From Thalassobacillus devorans (lineage in GTDB: Bacteria; Bacillota; Bacilli; Bacillales; Halobacillaceae), in the NCBI RefSeq assembly GCF_011761345.1, contig NZ_JAASRY010000003.1:124001-188000 (forward strand): DNA of 64,000 nucleotides, read 5' to 3'. Numbering within the stretch: position 1 is the first letter of the stretch; the number at the start of each line of letters is the position of its first letter. The position numbers and the translations under genes were made by a program. The notes beneath the pieces are model-generated. The model had not been told where the DNA came from. It did not search any database and saw only the letters and a list, made by a program, of their open reading frames with translations. Positions 43,562 to 52,496 of the stretch are shown in pieces.

Positions 43562-44914
43562 ATGGTGAAGGAGAAGGTTCAGTTACATAAAGAAGCATTT
43601 TTGTATGAGCTGGAAGAGTTTTTAAAAATTCCGAGTATCTCTGCGGTAGAAGCACATAAGGACGATGTGAAAAAAGGTGCCGAATGGGTCGCTGGTGCGC
43701 TTGAGAACATTGGCATGGAGCATGTCGAAATCATTGAAACAGATGGGCATCCGATCGTTTATGGTGACTGGCTCCATGCAGAGGGGCGTCCGACGGTGCT
43801 TGTCTACGGGCATTACGATGTCCAGCCGCCGGAACCGTTGGAGCTATGGGAAACGCCGCCGTTCGAGCCGGTGATCCGTGATGGCAAAATTTTTGCGCGC
43901 GGGGCGACTGATGATAAAGGCCAGCTGTTTTTGCATATCAAAGCGTTGGAATTATTGAAAAAAGAGCATGGCACCTTCCCGCTGAATGTGAAGTTCTGTA
44001 TTGAAGGGGAGGAGGAGATCGCGAGCCCGAGCCTCGGTCCATTCATCGACACCAATGCGGATAAGCTTGCTGCAGATGCTGTACTTGTTTCCGATACATC
44101 GTTTATTGAAAAAGGTCAGCCGGCGATCTGCACCTCGCTGCGTGGGGCGCTGGCAATGGAAGTAGAGGTGGAGACCGCCAATTCCGATCTTCACTCCGGA
44201 GCTTACGGGGGAGCAGTCCCAAATGCTGTACATGTGCTCGTACGTCTGCTTGATTCCCTCCACAAAGCAGACGGGAAAATTGCGGTCAAAGGCTTTTATG
44301 AAGGGGTGCCGGAACCGACAGAACAACTGCGGAAAGAAGTGGCGGAAATTCCTTTTGACGAAGAGCAGATGAAGCAGGAACTGGGCCTTGATGCATTATT
44401 CGGTGAGTCCGGATTCACCTTCCATGAACAAACCGGCATCCGTCCGACCCTGGAGATCAACGGGGTGACCGGTGGTTATCAAGGGGAAGGCATCAAAACG
44501 ATCATTCCTAAAGAAGCGAGTGCAAAAATCAGCTGCCGGCTAGTTGGGAAGCAGGATCCGCAACGGGTGTACCAATTGATTGAAGAGCACCTGGAGGAAC
44601 ACAAACCTGCTGGTGCCAAAGTATCGACAAAGCAATTCATCCAGGCGAAGCCGGTAGCACTTGATTCCCAGAATCCGATGATTCAAAAAGCAGCCGATGC
44701 CTATGAAAAGGTGTACGGTGTCCGTCCGCTGTTCCCGAAAGAAGGCGGCTCGATTCCAATTGTTGAAGTTTTTGCGCGGGTATTGGATGCGCCGGTTGTC
44801 CTGATGGGATTCGGTCTCCCGACGGAAAATCTTCACGCGCCGAATGAACACTTTCATATCGACAATTTTGAAAAAGGAATCGAGACGATCTGCGAATACC
44901 TGCAATCTTTTTAA
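43562..44914 (+). CDS. M20-family dipeptidase
   Basis: 450 aa from the ATG at 43562 with GGGAGG upstream. Zinc-ligand motifs VLVYGHYDVQPP (His, catalytic Asp), RGATDDKGQ (bridging Asp) and CIEGEEEIASPS (catalytic Glu and ligand), then a dimerisation domain and a terminal His in NEHFHID. Cytosolic di/tripeptide hydrolysis. Followed by a DUF454 gene on the same strand after 45 bases. Confidence 0.9.
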   Translation: MVKEKVQLHKEAFLYELEEFLKIPSISAVEAHKDDVKKGAEWVAGALENIGMEHVEIIETDGHPIVYGDWLHAEGRPTVLVYGHYDVQPPEPLELWETPPFEPVIRDGKIFARGATDDKGQLFLHIKALELLKKEHGTFPLNVKFCIEGEEEIASPSLGPFIDTNADKLAADAVLVSDTSFIEKGQPAICTSLRGALAMEVEVETANSDLHSGAYGGAVPNAVHVLVRLLDSLHKADGKIAVKGFYEGVPEPTEQLRKEVAEIPFDEEQMKQELGLDALFGESGFTFHEQTGIRPTLEINGVTGGYQGEGIKTIIPKEASAKISCRLVGKQDPQRVYQLIEEHLEEHKPAGAKVSTKQFIQAKPVALDSQNPMIQKAADAYEKVYGVRPLFPKEGGSIPIVEVFARVLDAPVVLMGFGLPTENLHAPNEHFHIDNFEKGIETICEYLQSF

Positions 44915-44959
44915 CTACTGTACTAATACAGAATCTTTTCTTAAAGGCGTGTCGTAGCC

Positions 44960-45331
44960 ATGCATATGATTTTACGTATCACTCTCATTGTTTCCGGATT
45001 TATCACCCTGTTTCTTGGCATCCTTGGTATCGTACTGCCGCTATTGCCAACGACGCCATTTTTGTTGCTGTCGGCCGCATGTTTTGTCCGGAGTTCCGAC
45101 CGGCTGTATCACTGGCTGATCACGAACAAATGGTTCGGCAAGTATATTCGTGATTTCCGTGAAAAACGAGGTATCCCGCTGAAAGCAAAAATTATCGGGG
45201 TGAGTGTTTTGTGGGTATCGATGTTTTCTTCTGCCTTCTTTTTCGTCGACCTTTGGGTGATCCGGGTATTGATGATTCTGATTGGAGCTTTTTTCACCTA
45301 TGTGATGCTGTCATTCAAAACATTGAGATAA
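44960..45331 (+). CDS. DUF454 membrane protein (YbaN-like)
   Basis: 123 aa. Membrane segments at about residues 8-40 and 85-115; signature LGILGIVLPLLPTTPFLLLSAACFVRSSDRLYHWL typical of DUF454, then NKWFGKYIRDFREKRGIP. Weak ribosome-binding site. Function unknown. Confidence 0.85.
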   Translation: MHMILRITLIVSGFITLFLGILGIVLPLLPTTPFLLLSAACFVRSSDRLYHWLITNKWFGKYIRDFREKRGIPLKAKIIGVSVLWVSMFSSAFFFVDLWVIRVLMILIGAFFTYVMLSFKTLR

Positions 45332-45366
45332 CAAACGTAAACGTTGCTGTTTACGTTTGTTTTTTT
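45331..45366 (+). terminator. rho-independent terminator
   Basis: ACAAACGTAAA/TTTACGTTTGT perfect stem around CGTTGCTG with T7. Confidence 0.9.
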
Positions 45367-45507
45367 GTTGTTCCGCCTTATCTCCGCTATCTTCTGCCCT
45401 AAGGATGATACCTTCTTCCCTGTCTCAAAAATGTTCCGCCCTGTCTCAATGAAGTTCCTCCCTAACGGATATATGTTCTTACTTAACGCTTTTGCGAAGT
45501 CTCTTTC
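45361..45507. repeat. 21-bp-period degenerate array, family 1, copy C (6 units)
   Basis: Core TTC triplets start at 45371, 45392, 45413, 45434, 45455 and 45476: exact 21-bp spacing, six units, with the same invariant A five bases upstream of the TTC core as in copies A and B. Cores read TTCYKCCCTAAS, TTCYKCCCTGTC or TTCTTACTTAAC. It begins at the T-run of the preceding terminator. The rest of the gap (45508-45655) holds the promoter of the small zinc-ribbon gene. Confidence 0.85.
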
Positions 45508-45655
45508 TATGATAAAAAACACCTATATCATTAGACTAAAGCACTAATTCATAAAAAATTCTGAAAAAGTGGTTGCATTTTCCGGCCAAACTATATAGAC
45601 TGTATCATAACAGTTAAACAAAACATTTTACTGTATTATAAAAGGAGGAATTAAC

Positions 45656-45778
45656 ATGAAAAAACAGATCGAACGAAACAGCGGACATCATTGCCCGGAG
45701 TGCGGTACACCAGTAGGAGATCACAGCGCTATTTACTTTATGGAATGTGAACATTGCCTGGCGAAAAGTGAAGAGTAA
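45656..45778 (+). CDS. small zinc-ribbon protein, 40 aa (YhfH-like)
   Basis: Strong AAAGGAGG before ATG. The product begins MKKQIERNSGHHCPECGTPV and continues to CEHC near the C-terminus; the two CxxC pairs suit one zinc ion. Size and Cys pattern resemble B. subtilis YhfH. Function unknown. Confidence 0.75.
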   Translation: MKKQIERNSGHHCPECGTPVGDHSAIYFMECEHCLAKSEE

Positions 45779-45921
45779 ATTTTTTTATCGTTACTGTTAT
45801 ATAATAACCGCGCGTTTTAATTTATGTATTATAACAAAAGGGGCAGGCACAAATCCTGTCCCGTCCATGAATCCATGAGTAACACCTATATATAACCATT
45901 TCAAAGGAGGAGTCAGATTTT

Positions 45922-47217
45922 ATGAAACAAGAAAGAATCGAGAATTTGAAAGAACAATGGAAACAGGAACGCTGGGAAGGGATTACACGTCCATACGAGC
46001 CGGAAGATGTCATTCGTCTCCGCGGCTCGATAGACATTGAATATACATTAGCGAAAAAGGGTTCAGAAAAATTGTGGAAGATGCTGAATGAAGAAGGTTA
46101 TGTCCATGCGCTTGGAGCTCTTACTGGTAACCAGGCGATGCAGCAGGTGAAAGCAGGACTGAAAGCCATATACTTAAGCGGCTGGCAGGTGGCGGCAGAT
46201 GCCAACTTGTCCGGTCATATGTATCCCGACCAAAGCCTGTACCCGGCGAACAGTGTGCCGCAGGTAGTTAAGCGGATCAACCAGGCATTGCAGCGTGCCG
46301 ATCAGATACACCATATGGAAGGTAAGGACGGTACCGACTGGTTCGCGCCGATCGTTGCCGATGCCGAAGCAGGATTCGGCGGGCAGTTGAATGTATTTGA
46401 ATTGATGAAAGGGATGATTGAAGCAGGAGCCTCTGCGGTACACTTCGAGGACCAATTATCTTCCGAGAAAAAATGCGGCCATTTGGGCGGGAAAGTATTG
46501 CTGCCGACTCAGAATGCGGTACGCAACTTGATATCAGCCAGGTTTGCAGCGGATACGATGGGTGTTCCAACCGTAATCATTGCCCGCACCGACGCCAATG
46601 CAGCAGATATGATCACGAGCGACCTGGATCCCTATGATGCTGAATTCATGACTGGCGAACGGACAGCAGAAGGATTTTTCCGTACGAAACCTGGCATTGA
46701 ACAGGCGATTTCCCGCGGTCTAGCTTATGCACCGTATGCCGATCTGATCTGGTGTGAAACTTCAGAACCGAACCTGGAAGAAGCACAGCAGTTTGCCGAT
46801 GCCATCCATGAGAAATTCCCTGGTAAACTTTTGGCATACAACTGCTCGCCATCATTCAACTGGCAAAAGAAACTGGACGACGAGACGATCGCCAACTTCC
46901 AGAAGGAACTTGGCAAGATGGGATACAAGTTCCAGTTTGTGACACTCGCAGGTTTCCATTCCTTGAACCATGGCATGTTCGAATTGGCTCGCCAATACAA
47001 AGATCGCGGTATGGAAGCTTATTCCGAGCTGCAGCAGGCTGAATTCGCCAGTGAAGAACACGGCTACACCGCTACCCGCCACCAGCGAGAAGTCGGAACA
47101 GGCTACTTTGATGAAGTTGCCCAGGTCATCTCAGGCGGAACATCATCAACGACGGCTTTGAAAGGTTCGACGGAAGCGGATCAATTTACAGAACGAGAAC
47201 TGTCCAGTCAAAAATAA
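45922..47217 (+). CDS. aceA: isocitrate lyase
   Basis: 431 aa with AAAGGAGGAG upstream. Metal and substrate motif ADAEAGFGG and the catalytic loop [10 protein letters not shown] with Cys185. [12 protein letters not shown] and [12 protein letters not shown] complete the family pattern. It cleaves isocitrate to succinate and glyoxylate, opening the glyoxylate bypass for growth on acetate or fatty acids. No malate synthase is in the window, so the partner lies elsewhere. Confidence 0.94.
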   Translation: MKQERIENLKEQWKQERWEGITRPYEPEDVIRLRGSIDIEYTLAKKGSEKLWKMLNEEGYVHALGALTGNQAMQQVKAGLKAIYLSGWQVAADANLSGHMYPDQSLYPANSVPQVVKRINQALQRADQIHHMEGKDGTDWFAPIVADAEAGFGGQLNVFELMKGMIEAGASAVHFEDQLSSEKKCGHLGGKVLLPTQNAVRNLISARFAADTMGVPTVIIARTDANAADMITSDLDPYDAEFMTGERTAEGFFRTKPGIEQAISRGLAYAPYADLIWCETSEPNLEEAQQFADAIHEKFPGKLLAYNCSPSFNWQKKLDDETIANFQKELGKMGYKFQFVTLAGFHSLNHGMFELARQYKDRGMEAYSELQQAEFASEEHGYTATRHQREVGTGYFDEVAQVISGGTSSTTALKGSTEADQFTERELSSQK

Positions 47218-47225
47218 TCAGCACA

Positions 47226-47256
47226 AAAGGGTGCCGGCGATCGGCACCCTTTTTTA
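47226..47256 (+). terminator. rho-independent terminator of aceA
   Basis: AAAGGGTGCCG/CGGCACCCTTT stem with T-run. Confidence 0.9.
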
Positions 47257-47260
47257 ATGG

Positions 47261-47378
47261 GCGATTTCGTTGTAATTGTGCGATCGTGGCTGCTAATCGT
47301 ACGAGTTTGCCTGTTAAGTGTGCGGCCTCGACTGTTAAACGAGCGACCTCCCATAATCGTGCGTCCGGTGTTTAAACC
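47261..47378. repeat. 21-bp-period degenerate array, word GCGA...CTGTTAA (about 6 units)
   Basis: Units begin at 47261, 47280, 47301, 47322, 47343 and 47361; three consecutive spacings are exactly 21 and the outer ones 18-19. Consensus is roughly GCGRNCTNGNCTGTTAANNGT. It starts five bases after the aceA terminator and runs into the stop codon of the convergent eutH gene. The word is unrelated to family 1. Confidence 0.7.
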
Positions 47379-48448
47379 GTCTTTTTCAATGCAAAAATGG
47401 CAAGCGCAACCGCGCTGAAGCCGCTGACTAGTTTACCTACGATCATGGCAAACACCATCTCCTGGTTGACACCGGCGACAAAACCTAAATGGCCACCCAA
47501 TACAAACGCCCCGCTTACTGCAAAGGCAACATTGATGATTTTTCCTCGCGGTTCCATCTCCTTCAAAAGCACCAGCATCGGGATACTGTGTGCAAGTGAT
47601 GCGATCAGCCCGGTTGTCGAGGTTTCACTGATTTGCAGTTTTCCTCCGATTTTTGCTAAGTATTTATCAAAGGCACGGGAGATGAACGCAACCATTGGAA
47701 AAGCGCCGGCAAGGAAAATGGCAAGCCTGCCAACAATTTGAATCCCTTCATCGAGGGGCGTCATGTTGGGGATGACGACAATCCCGGTCAGGGTTTCTAC
47801 TGCGATTGCGGTGAGTCCGATAATCGCTAATGCTTCCACTCCTTTGCCGAATATCGAAAACCCGGAGATCATCAACGAAGGCTTTTTCCATAATCCGATA
47901 GCAATCACAGTGGAAAAAATAACCGTAGGTATCAGGTTTATGAGAATAATAGTCAGCTCCAGCCCTGCCACCATCGCACCTGTAAAAGCGCCGACAGGGA
48001 CGGTGATCAGCCCGAGAAGAATGCCTCTGGCGAAGTAGGGGTGATCCTGTTTTTCGATGATTCCAAGTGCAACAGGTATGGTGAACACGATCGTCGGGCC
48101 CATCATCGTTCCGAGGAATACCCAGGCGAACAGCTCGGCATCTGGATGCTGGGACATTTCGGTTGCCAGTGAGTAGCCGCCCATATCGATGGCGAGAATC
48201 GTGTTTGCGAAAGTGGCTGGATCGGCACCGATCAGACCGTATACTGGGGCGATGACAGGGGTCAGGAATTTGGCTATCACCGGTGCCAGGGAAATGATTC
48301 CCACCATGGCGAGTGTCAGGGAACCCATCGCCATGAACCCTTCCGTGAAACGATCGCCAAACCCGAACCGGTTGCCGAGTATTTTATCGATGGCTCCAAT
48401 ACAGAGGAACCCGATTACGATCAGTATGATGATGTCGTTGATTCCCAT
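47372..48448 (-). CDS. eutH: ethanolamine permease EutH
   Basis: 358 aa, about ten membrane segments. EutH features: MGINDIIILIVIGFLCIGAIDKI-type start, NTILAIDMGGYSLA, FLGTMMGPTIVFTIPVALG and HSIPMLVLLKEMEPRGK with GGHLGFVAGV. It facilitates ethanolamine entry. No eutABC or microcompartment genes are near, so the downstream catabolism is elsewhere or the transporter serves another role. Confidence 0.88.
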   Translation of the reverse strand: MGINDIIILIVIGFLCIGAIDKILGNRFGFGDRFTEGFMAMGSLTLAMVGIISLAPVIAKFLTPVIAPVYGLIGADPATFANTILAIDMGGYSLATEMSQHPDAELFAWVFLGTMMGPTIVFTIPVALGIIEKQDHPYFARGILLGLITVPVGAFTGAMVAGLELTIILINLIPTVIFSTVIAIGLWKKPSLMISGFSIFGKGVEALAIIGLTAIAVETLTGIVVIPNMTPLDEGIQIVGRLAIFLAGAFPMVAFISRAFDKYLAKIGGKLQISETSTTGLIASLAHSIPMLVLLKEMEPRGKIINVAFAVSGAFVLGGHLGFVAGVNQEMVFAMIVGKLVSGFSAVALAIFALKKTV

Positions 48449-48657
48449 AGCCCATCTGCCCTTTCGTTCAAGTTAATTTCTATCATAGTAGAGTAGTGGG
48501 CAGAATAGAAGCTAAAAATAAAGATTTTGACTTGCCGGTCTCCAGCCTTCTGCTGGAGATAATAGGTTAAGAGAATATGGAATGCTTTTTAGTGACAAGG
48601 GGTCACTGTGTTATCGGCAGGTAGTACAGGGAGGGCTGTATAGCCATCAAGCTGGAT

Positions 48658-48841
48658 TCACTCAAAACTTAGCCCTTTTGATTGCTTGAAACTATTGGTA
48701 TAACGGGTGTATTCATTCAATAGTTCATCTAAGTATTGAGATATTTTTACGACTTCAGGATAGTGGTCTTCCGTTATAGATATGTGGTACATTTTTTGTC
48801 GTTGTTCTTCAATTTTCTGTTCGAATTCATCTTTTTTTCAT
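48658..48841 (-). pseudogene. Spo0E-like aspartyl-phosphate phosphatase, frameshifted at an A7 run
   Basis: GGAGGG (48854-48849) sits seven bases before ATG (48841-48839), which is followed by A7 (48838-48832). Read directly it stops at ATG AAA AAA AGA TGA. With six A the frame continues as MKKDEFEQKIEEQRQKMYHI... and SQYLDELLNEYTRY to TGA at 48660-48658, about 60 aa. The SQxLD motif and length are those of Spo0E-family phosphatases that dephosphorylate Spo0A-P. The rest of the gene is intact, so this is a recent indel, a slippage switch or a sequence error. Confidence 0.75.
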
Positions 48842-49006
48842 CTTTTTTCCCTCCATTTCGTTACATCATTCGATAGCAAAAGTTTCCAAATGGGGGTGGG
48901 GAAAACTTCAAATTGAAGCAACAGAGAAATTTTTCCTTTAACTTTATTTTTTCGTTTCCAGCTGATATGATTACTAGCATACTAGTTTCTGAAAATTGGA
49001 TAAAAA

Positions 49007-49109
49007 TCTTATCAAGAGAGGTCGAGGGTATGGCCCGGCGACGCCTCAGCAACCTGTATCATACAAGGTGCTAATTCCTGCAAGTTCTTTGAACTTGAGA
49101 GATAAGAAG
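49007..49109 (+). promoter_or_regulatory. SAM-I riboswitch (S-box)
   Basis: TCTTATCAAGAGAG and GAGATAAGA form the P1 stem. GGCCCGGCGACGCCTCAGCAACC-type core (given here only in part: GCCTCAGCAACC) and AAGGTGCTAATTCCTGCAAG are hallmark S-box segments. A terminator follows at 49127. High SAM should stop transcription of the MetE-like gene at 49267. Confidence 0.95.
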
Positions 49110-49126
49110 CGGCGAATTCTATTATA

Positions 49127-49160
49127 AAGTCTCTTCTTATTGGAAGAGGCTTTTATTTTT
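49127..49160 (+). terminator. riboswitch-controlled terminator
   Basis: AAGTCTCTTC/GAAGAGGCTT stem followed by TTTATTTTT. The 5' arm resembles the complement of the P1 3' strand, as expected for an antiterminator switch. Confidence 0.85.
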
Positions 49161-49266
49161 TATACTTTAAGTAAGTGTAACTTTGTTAAAGGATTAAGGT
49201 ATAAGAAAAAACAAAGGCTTTCGCCAATATTACCTGACGATATCTAAGCAGAGGAGAGGATTAGAA

Positions 49267-50379
49267 ATGGCAGACACAAAAACTATAACAGCACCATTCC
49301 GCGGGGACCATGTCGGAAGTTTTCTCCGTCCGGATCGGCTGAAGCAAGCACGCCAGCAAAGACAGAATGGGGATATTTCTGCAGAAGAACTGACACGGAT
49401 TGAAGATGAGGAGATTATAAAGCTGGTAGAAAAGCAAAAAGAAGCAGGACTGCAGTCAATTACTGATGGGGATTTCCGCCGTGCCTGGTGGCATTTTGAT
49501 TTTCTCGAAAATTTAGTTGGCGTTGAAGGGTACGAGCCGGAGTCCGGCATTCAGTTCAAAGGGGTGGAAACGAAACCCCATTCTGTACGGGTTGTCGATA
49601 GGGTCGACTTCAGTGATAACCATCCGATGATTGAGCATTATAAATTTCTTCATTCCCTGGTGGGGGAAAATCATACGCCGAAGTTCACGATCCCGAGTCC
49701 GAATATGCTATTATTCCGAGGCAATATCAATAAGGAAATCTATGAAAATGAATCAGAATTACTGAGCGATTTGACAAAAGCTTATCAAAAGGCGATCCAG
49801 GCCTTTTACGATGCCGGCTGCCGCTACCTGCAGCTCGATGATACGTCATGGGCAGGATTTTTCTCAGAAGAAGGCCTGCAGATGATTCGTGATCGTGGCC
49901 AGGACCCGGAGGAACTTAAAGGATTGTTTGTCCAGGCAGTCAATGAATCGATTGCTAAAAAGCCGGAGGACCTTGTGATTACAATGCATATTTGCCGGGG
50001 CAACTTCCGCTCCACGTATACCGCATCCGGCGGCTATGATGCGGTATCGGAAACGATTTTCAGCGAATTGAATGTAGACGGATTGTTCCTCGAGTATGAT
50101 GATGAACGCTCCGGTGGGTTTGAGCCGCTGCGCCACGTGAAGCGCGATGACCTCCGAGTCGTCCTTGGACTGATTACCTCTAAAACGGGGGAGCTAGAAG
50201 ATAAAGACCGTATCAAAAAACGAATCGCGGAAGCAGCGGAATATGTACCGTTAGATCAGCTGTGCCTCAGTCCGCAATGCGGATTCGCATCCACCGAAGA
50301 AGGCAATATTCTTTCTGAAGGAGAGCAATGGGCGAAAATCAGGCATGTCCTTGAAATCGCAGACAACGTTTGGAATTAA
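49267..50379 (+). CDS. MetE-like methionine synthase family protein (YxjG/YxjH type)
   Basis: 370 aa with GAGGAGAGG upstream. Only the C-terminal MetE-type barrel is present: FRGDHVGSFLRPDRL at the start, ITDGDFRRAWWHFDF, YLQLDDTSWAGF, then zinc ligands in MHICRGN and CLSPQCGFAS. YxjG/YxjH proteins methylate homocysteine or a precursor to give methionine. Controlled by the SAM riboswitch upstream. Confidence 0.92.
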   Translation: MADTKTITAPFRGDHVGSFLRPDRLKQARQQRQNGDISAEELTRIEDEEIIKLVEKQKEAGLQSITDGDFRRAWWHFDFLENLVGVEGYEPESGIQFKGVETKPHSVRVVDRVDFSDNHPMIEHYKFLHSLVGENHTPKFTIPSPNMLLFRGNINKEIYENESELLSDLTKAYQKAIQAFYDAGCRYLQLDDTSWAGFFSEEGLQMIRDRGQDPEELKGLFVQAVNESIAKKPEDLVITMHICRGNFRSTYTASGGYDAVSETIFSELNVDGLFLEYDDERSGGFEPLRHVKRDDLRVVLGLITSKTGELEDKDRIKKRIAEAAEYVPLDQLCLSPQCGFASTEEGNILSEGEQWAKIRHVLEIADNVWN

Positions 50380-50381
50380 TC

Positions 50382-50419
50382 AAAAGCCAGCCACTTATAT
50401 GAACAGTGGCTGGCTTTAT
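50382..50419 (+). terminator. rho-independent terminator
   Basis: AAAGCCAGCCACT/AGTGGCTGGCTTT perfect stem. Confidence 0.9.
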
Positions 50420-50498
50420 GGTTTGGAGTTTTTACGATCAATAACAACTTGGTTGTGATCAAAAATGAACTAGTTATGAGCGATAAACGGAATATATG
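50416..50498. repeat. 21-bp-period degenerate array, word ATCAATAANAACTNGTTATG (4 units)
   Basis: Units at 50416, 50437, 50458 and 50479 (21, 21, 21 bp); the second and third agree best, the last is 20 bp. It begins at the end of the preceding terminator and fills the convergent gap. The word is unrelated to the other arrays. Confidence 0.55.
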
Positions 50499-50512
50499 AC
50501 CAGAATTCCGAA

Positions 50513-51574
50513 TCAGGCTTCCAACTCTGCTTTGATCTGATCAAACAGTGCATCTACTTTACTGTCATCTGTCGCCGCGGCGTAGATTTGTTCAAGCCCA
50601 TCATGCAGTCGCTTCACTTCCTGTAAGATGACAATGCCATTTTTCATATACGATTTATAACTGCGATTCAGTTCCATGATCGCGGTGGCGTAATTCTCAT
50701 CCGTCCTTGGTGTGACCGCTTTTTCATAGATATCGACGATTTCATCCCCCTCTCTGTCAGGAAAATATTCATGGGGATCGGTGCTGTCAAAAATACAGAA
50801 TCCGAGCTCGCGGACGACGACCATATCCATGCTCTCCGGATCGAAACCACAATGGTACATTTCAATATCGAAGCCAAGCTCTTCCGCTGCGGCGGCAATT
50901 TTTTTCAATAACGTCGATTTTCCGGTCCCTGCCCGGCCTTTGATGAAATAGCGTTTATCCAGCCCTTCGGTAAGATTATCGATGTAGTCTATTACACCAT
51001 GTGGAGTGGAAGCACCGAAGAAGCGGTGTTTGACAATGGCGGTCCGGCCTGTGGCTGCCACCCCGTCGAAAAAGCGGTCGTTCAGATCGACAGCCAGCTG
51101 GTTCGCTTTCGTAAAGTCCATCTGGTTGATGTATATTTCTTCGAGGCCATCGTGGATATGCAGACCGGTCGCAAAGGAAGCGTGGGCCGAGGAAAATTCG
51201 TTTTCTATTTTTTCCTTCAAACCGAGGATTTCATCTTCGTGAATGGCAAGCAGATCTTTATCCAGCGCGACATCGGTATCTATGTCTTTGCCGCTCCCCA
51301 TAAAGCAGTCCCCATCTACGAAACCGATGTTCAAACCCGGAAGAATAACGCCGTCCAGTTCTTCGGGATCTGAAGACCGATGAATCATTTCCAAAGCTAT
51401 ACCTTTTTTCAACGATGCCTCCGCAAGCCGCTTCATCAGCCGTGATTTCACACATGGAGAGGTCCCATTTAATTTATATATCAGGCCGGTATCCTGAAAA
51501 CAACTGTCATACAACGTGAAAAAGCCTTTGGCCGTATGGTCGCCGGCGAAGTAATGGATAACATTCCCTTTCAC
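50513..51574 (-). CDS. tandem P-loop NTPase (PRK06851-like)
   Basis: 353 aa built of two related halves. The second has an intact Walker A GRAGTGKS (213-220) followed by EELGFDIEMYHCGFDPESMDMVVV. The first has the matching layout KLNGTSPCVKSRLMKRL, then GIALEMIHRSSDPEELDGVI, but its P-loop (36-44) has lost the GxGK pattern. Known in Bacillaceae as a conserved nucleotide-binding protein without firm function. A carbohydrate or spore-metabolite kinase has been suggested from annotation only. Confidence 0.78.
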   Translation of the reverse strand: MKGNVIHYFAGDHTAKGFFTLYDSCFQDTGLIYKLNGTSPCVKSRLMKRLAEASLKKGIALEMIHRSSDPEELDGVILPGLNIGFVDGDCFMGSGKDIDTDVALDKDLLAIHEDEILGLKEKIENEFSSAHASFATGLHIHDGLEEIYINQMDFTKANQLAVDLNDRFFDGVAATGRTAIVKHRFFGASTPHGVIDYIDNLTEGLDKRYFIKGRAGTGKSTLLKKIAAAAEELGFDIEMYHCGFDPESMDMVVVRELGFCIFDSTDPHEYFPDREGDEIVDIYEKAVTPRTDENYATAIMELNRSYKSYMKNGIVILQEVKRLHDGLEQIYAAATDDSKVDALFDQIKAELEA

Positions 51575-51700
51575 AGTAACACGCTCCCCGATTTAGTCTC
51601 TTTTCCTTGTGTAATAGGCTATGCAATTTTCTGTTATGGGTGATTGTCTAGCAGGAATCAGGCGGAATCAGTCGAAATAGTAGGGGAATGGAGGGATACC

Positions 51701-52108
51701 ATGAAGCTGACACATATCAGGCTGCTGGTCGATAATTATGAGGAATGTTTCTTTTTCTACCGGGATACGTTAGGGTTTGAGGTTACCTGGGGAAATGAGC
51801 AGTCTAATTATGCCGATTTCAAAGGAATCGGTGATGCAACCTTAGGATTATTCGAACGGAAGCAGATGGCAGCAGCGGTGGGGGAAGCCTATGACCGTGA
51901 TGCGAAAAACCACGATATAGCGACGCTTGTTTTTAACGTTGACGATGTCGAGGAAGCCTATCACAATTGGAAAGGGAAAGTTTCCTTTATTACTACTCCT
52001 GTGGAGCAGCAGGACTGGGGCATTAAAGTTGCTCATTTCCGCGATCCTGCAGGAAATTTGATTGAGCTTTACGAACCGATTCCCGGTTCCATGGAAAAAG
52101 GAGGATAA
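51701..52108 (+). CDS. VOC-family protein
   Basis: 135 aa from the ATG at 51701 with GGAGGG upstream. MKLTHIRLLVDNYEECFFFYRDTLGFEVTWG at the start and WGIKVAHFRDPAGNLIELYEP at the end are the two VOC modules. Four bases before the next VOC gene, so co-translated. Confidence 0.87.
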   Translation: MKLTHIRLLVDNYEECFFFYRDTLGFEVTWGNEQSNYADFKGIGDATLGLFERKQMAAAVGEAYDRDAKNHDIATLVFNVDDVEEAYHNWKGKVSFITTPVEQQDWGIKVAHFRDPAGNLIELYEPIPGSMEKGG

Positions 52109-52112
52109 TTTC

Positions 52113-52496
52113 ATGCGCATATATATTACCAGTGTATTTGTGAAAGATCAGGCGAAAGCATTGCAATTTTATACCGAGGTGCTCGGTTTCGAGAAAAAAA
52201 TGGACCTTCCGGCCGGAGATTTCCGCTGGTTGACGGTGGTTTCACCGGAAGATGCAGGAGGGATCGACCTGCTGCTGGAGCCGAATCACCATCCTGCCGC
52301 CAAACAATACCAGGAATCCATTTACCGTGATGGTATTCCGGCTACTTCGTTTGCTGTCGATGATATTGACACGGAGTACGAACGACTGGCGTCCCTTGGT
52401 GTGAGATTCCAAACAAAGCCGACCAATATGGGAGGATCAATGGTCGCCGTTTTTGATGATACGTGCGGCAACATGATTCAGCTCGTCCAGGCATAA
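52113..52496 (+). CDS. VOC-family protein
   Basis: 127 aa with AAGGAGG inside the end of the preceding gene. MRIYITSVFVKDQAKALQFY and VAVFDDTCGNMIQLVQA are the VOC ends. Similar to PhnB/lyase-type members. Substrate unknown. Ends one base before the convergent germination gene. Confidence 0.87.
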   Translation: MRIYITSVFVKDQAKALQFYTEVLGFEKKMDLPAGDFRWLTVVSPEDAGGIDLLLEPNHHPAAKQYQESIYRDGIPATSFAVDDIDTEYERLASLGVRFQTKPTNMGGSMVAVFDDTCGNMIQLVQA

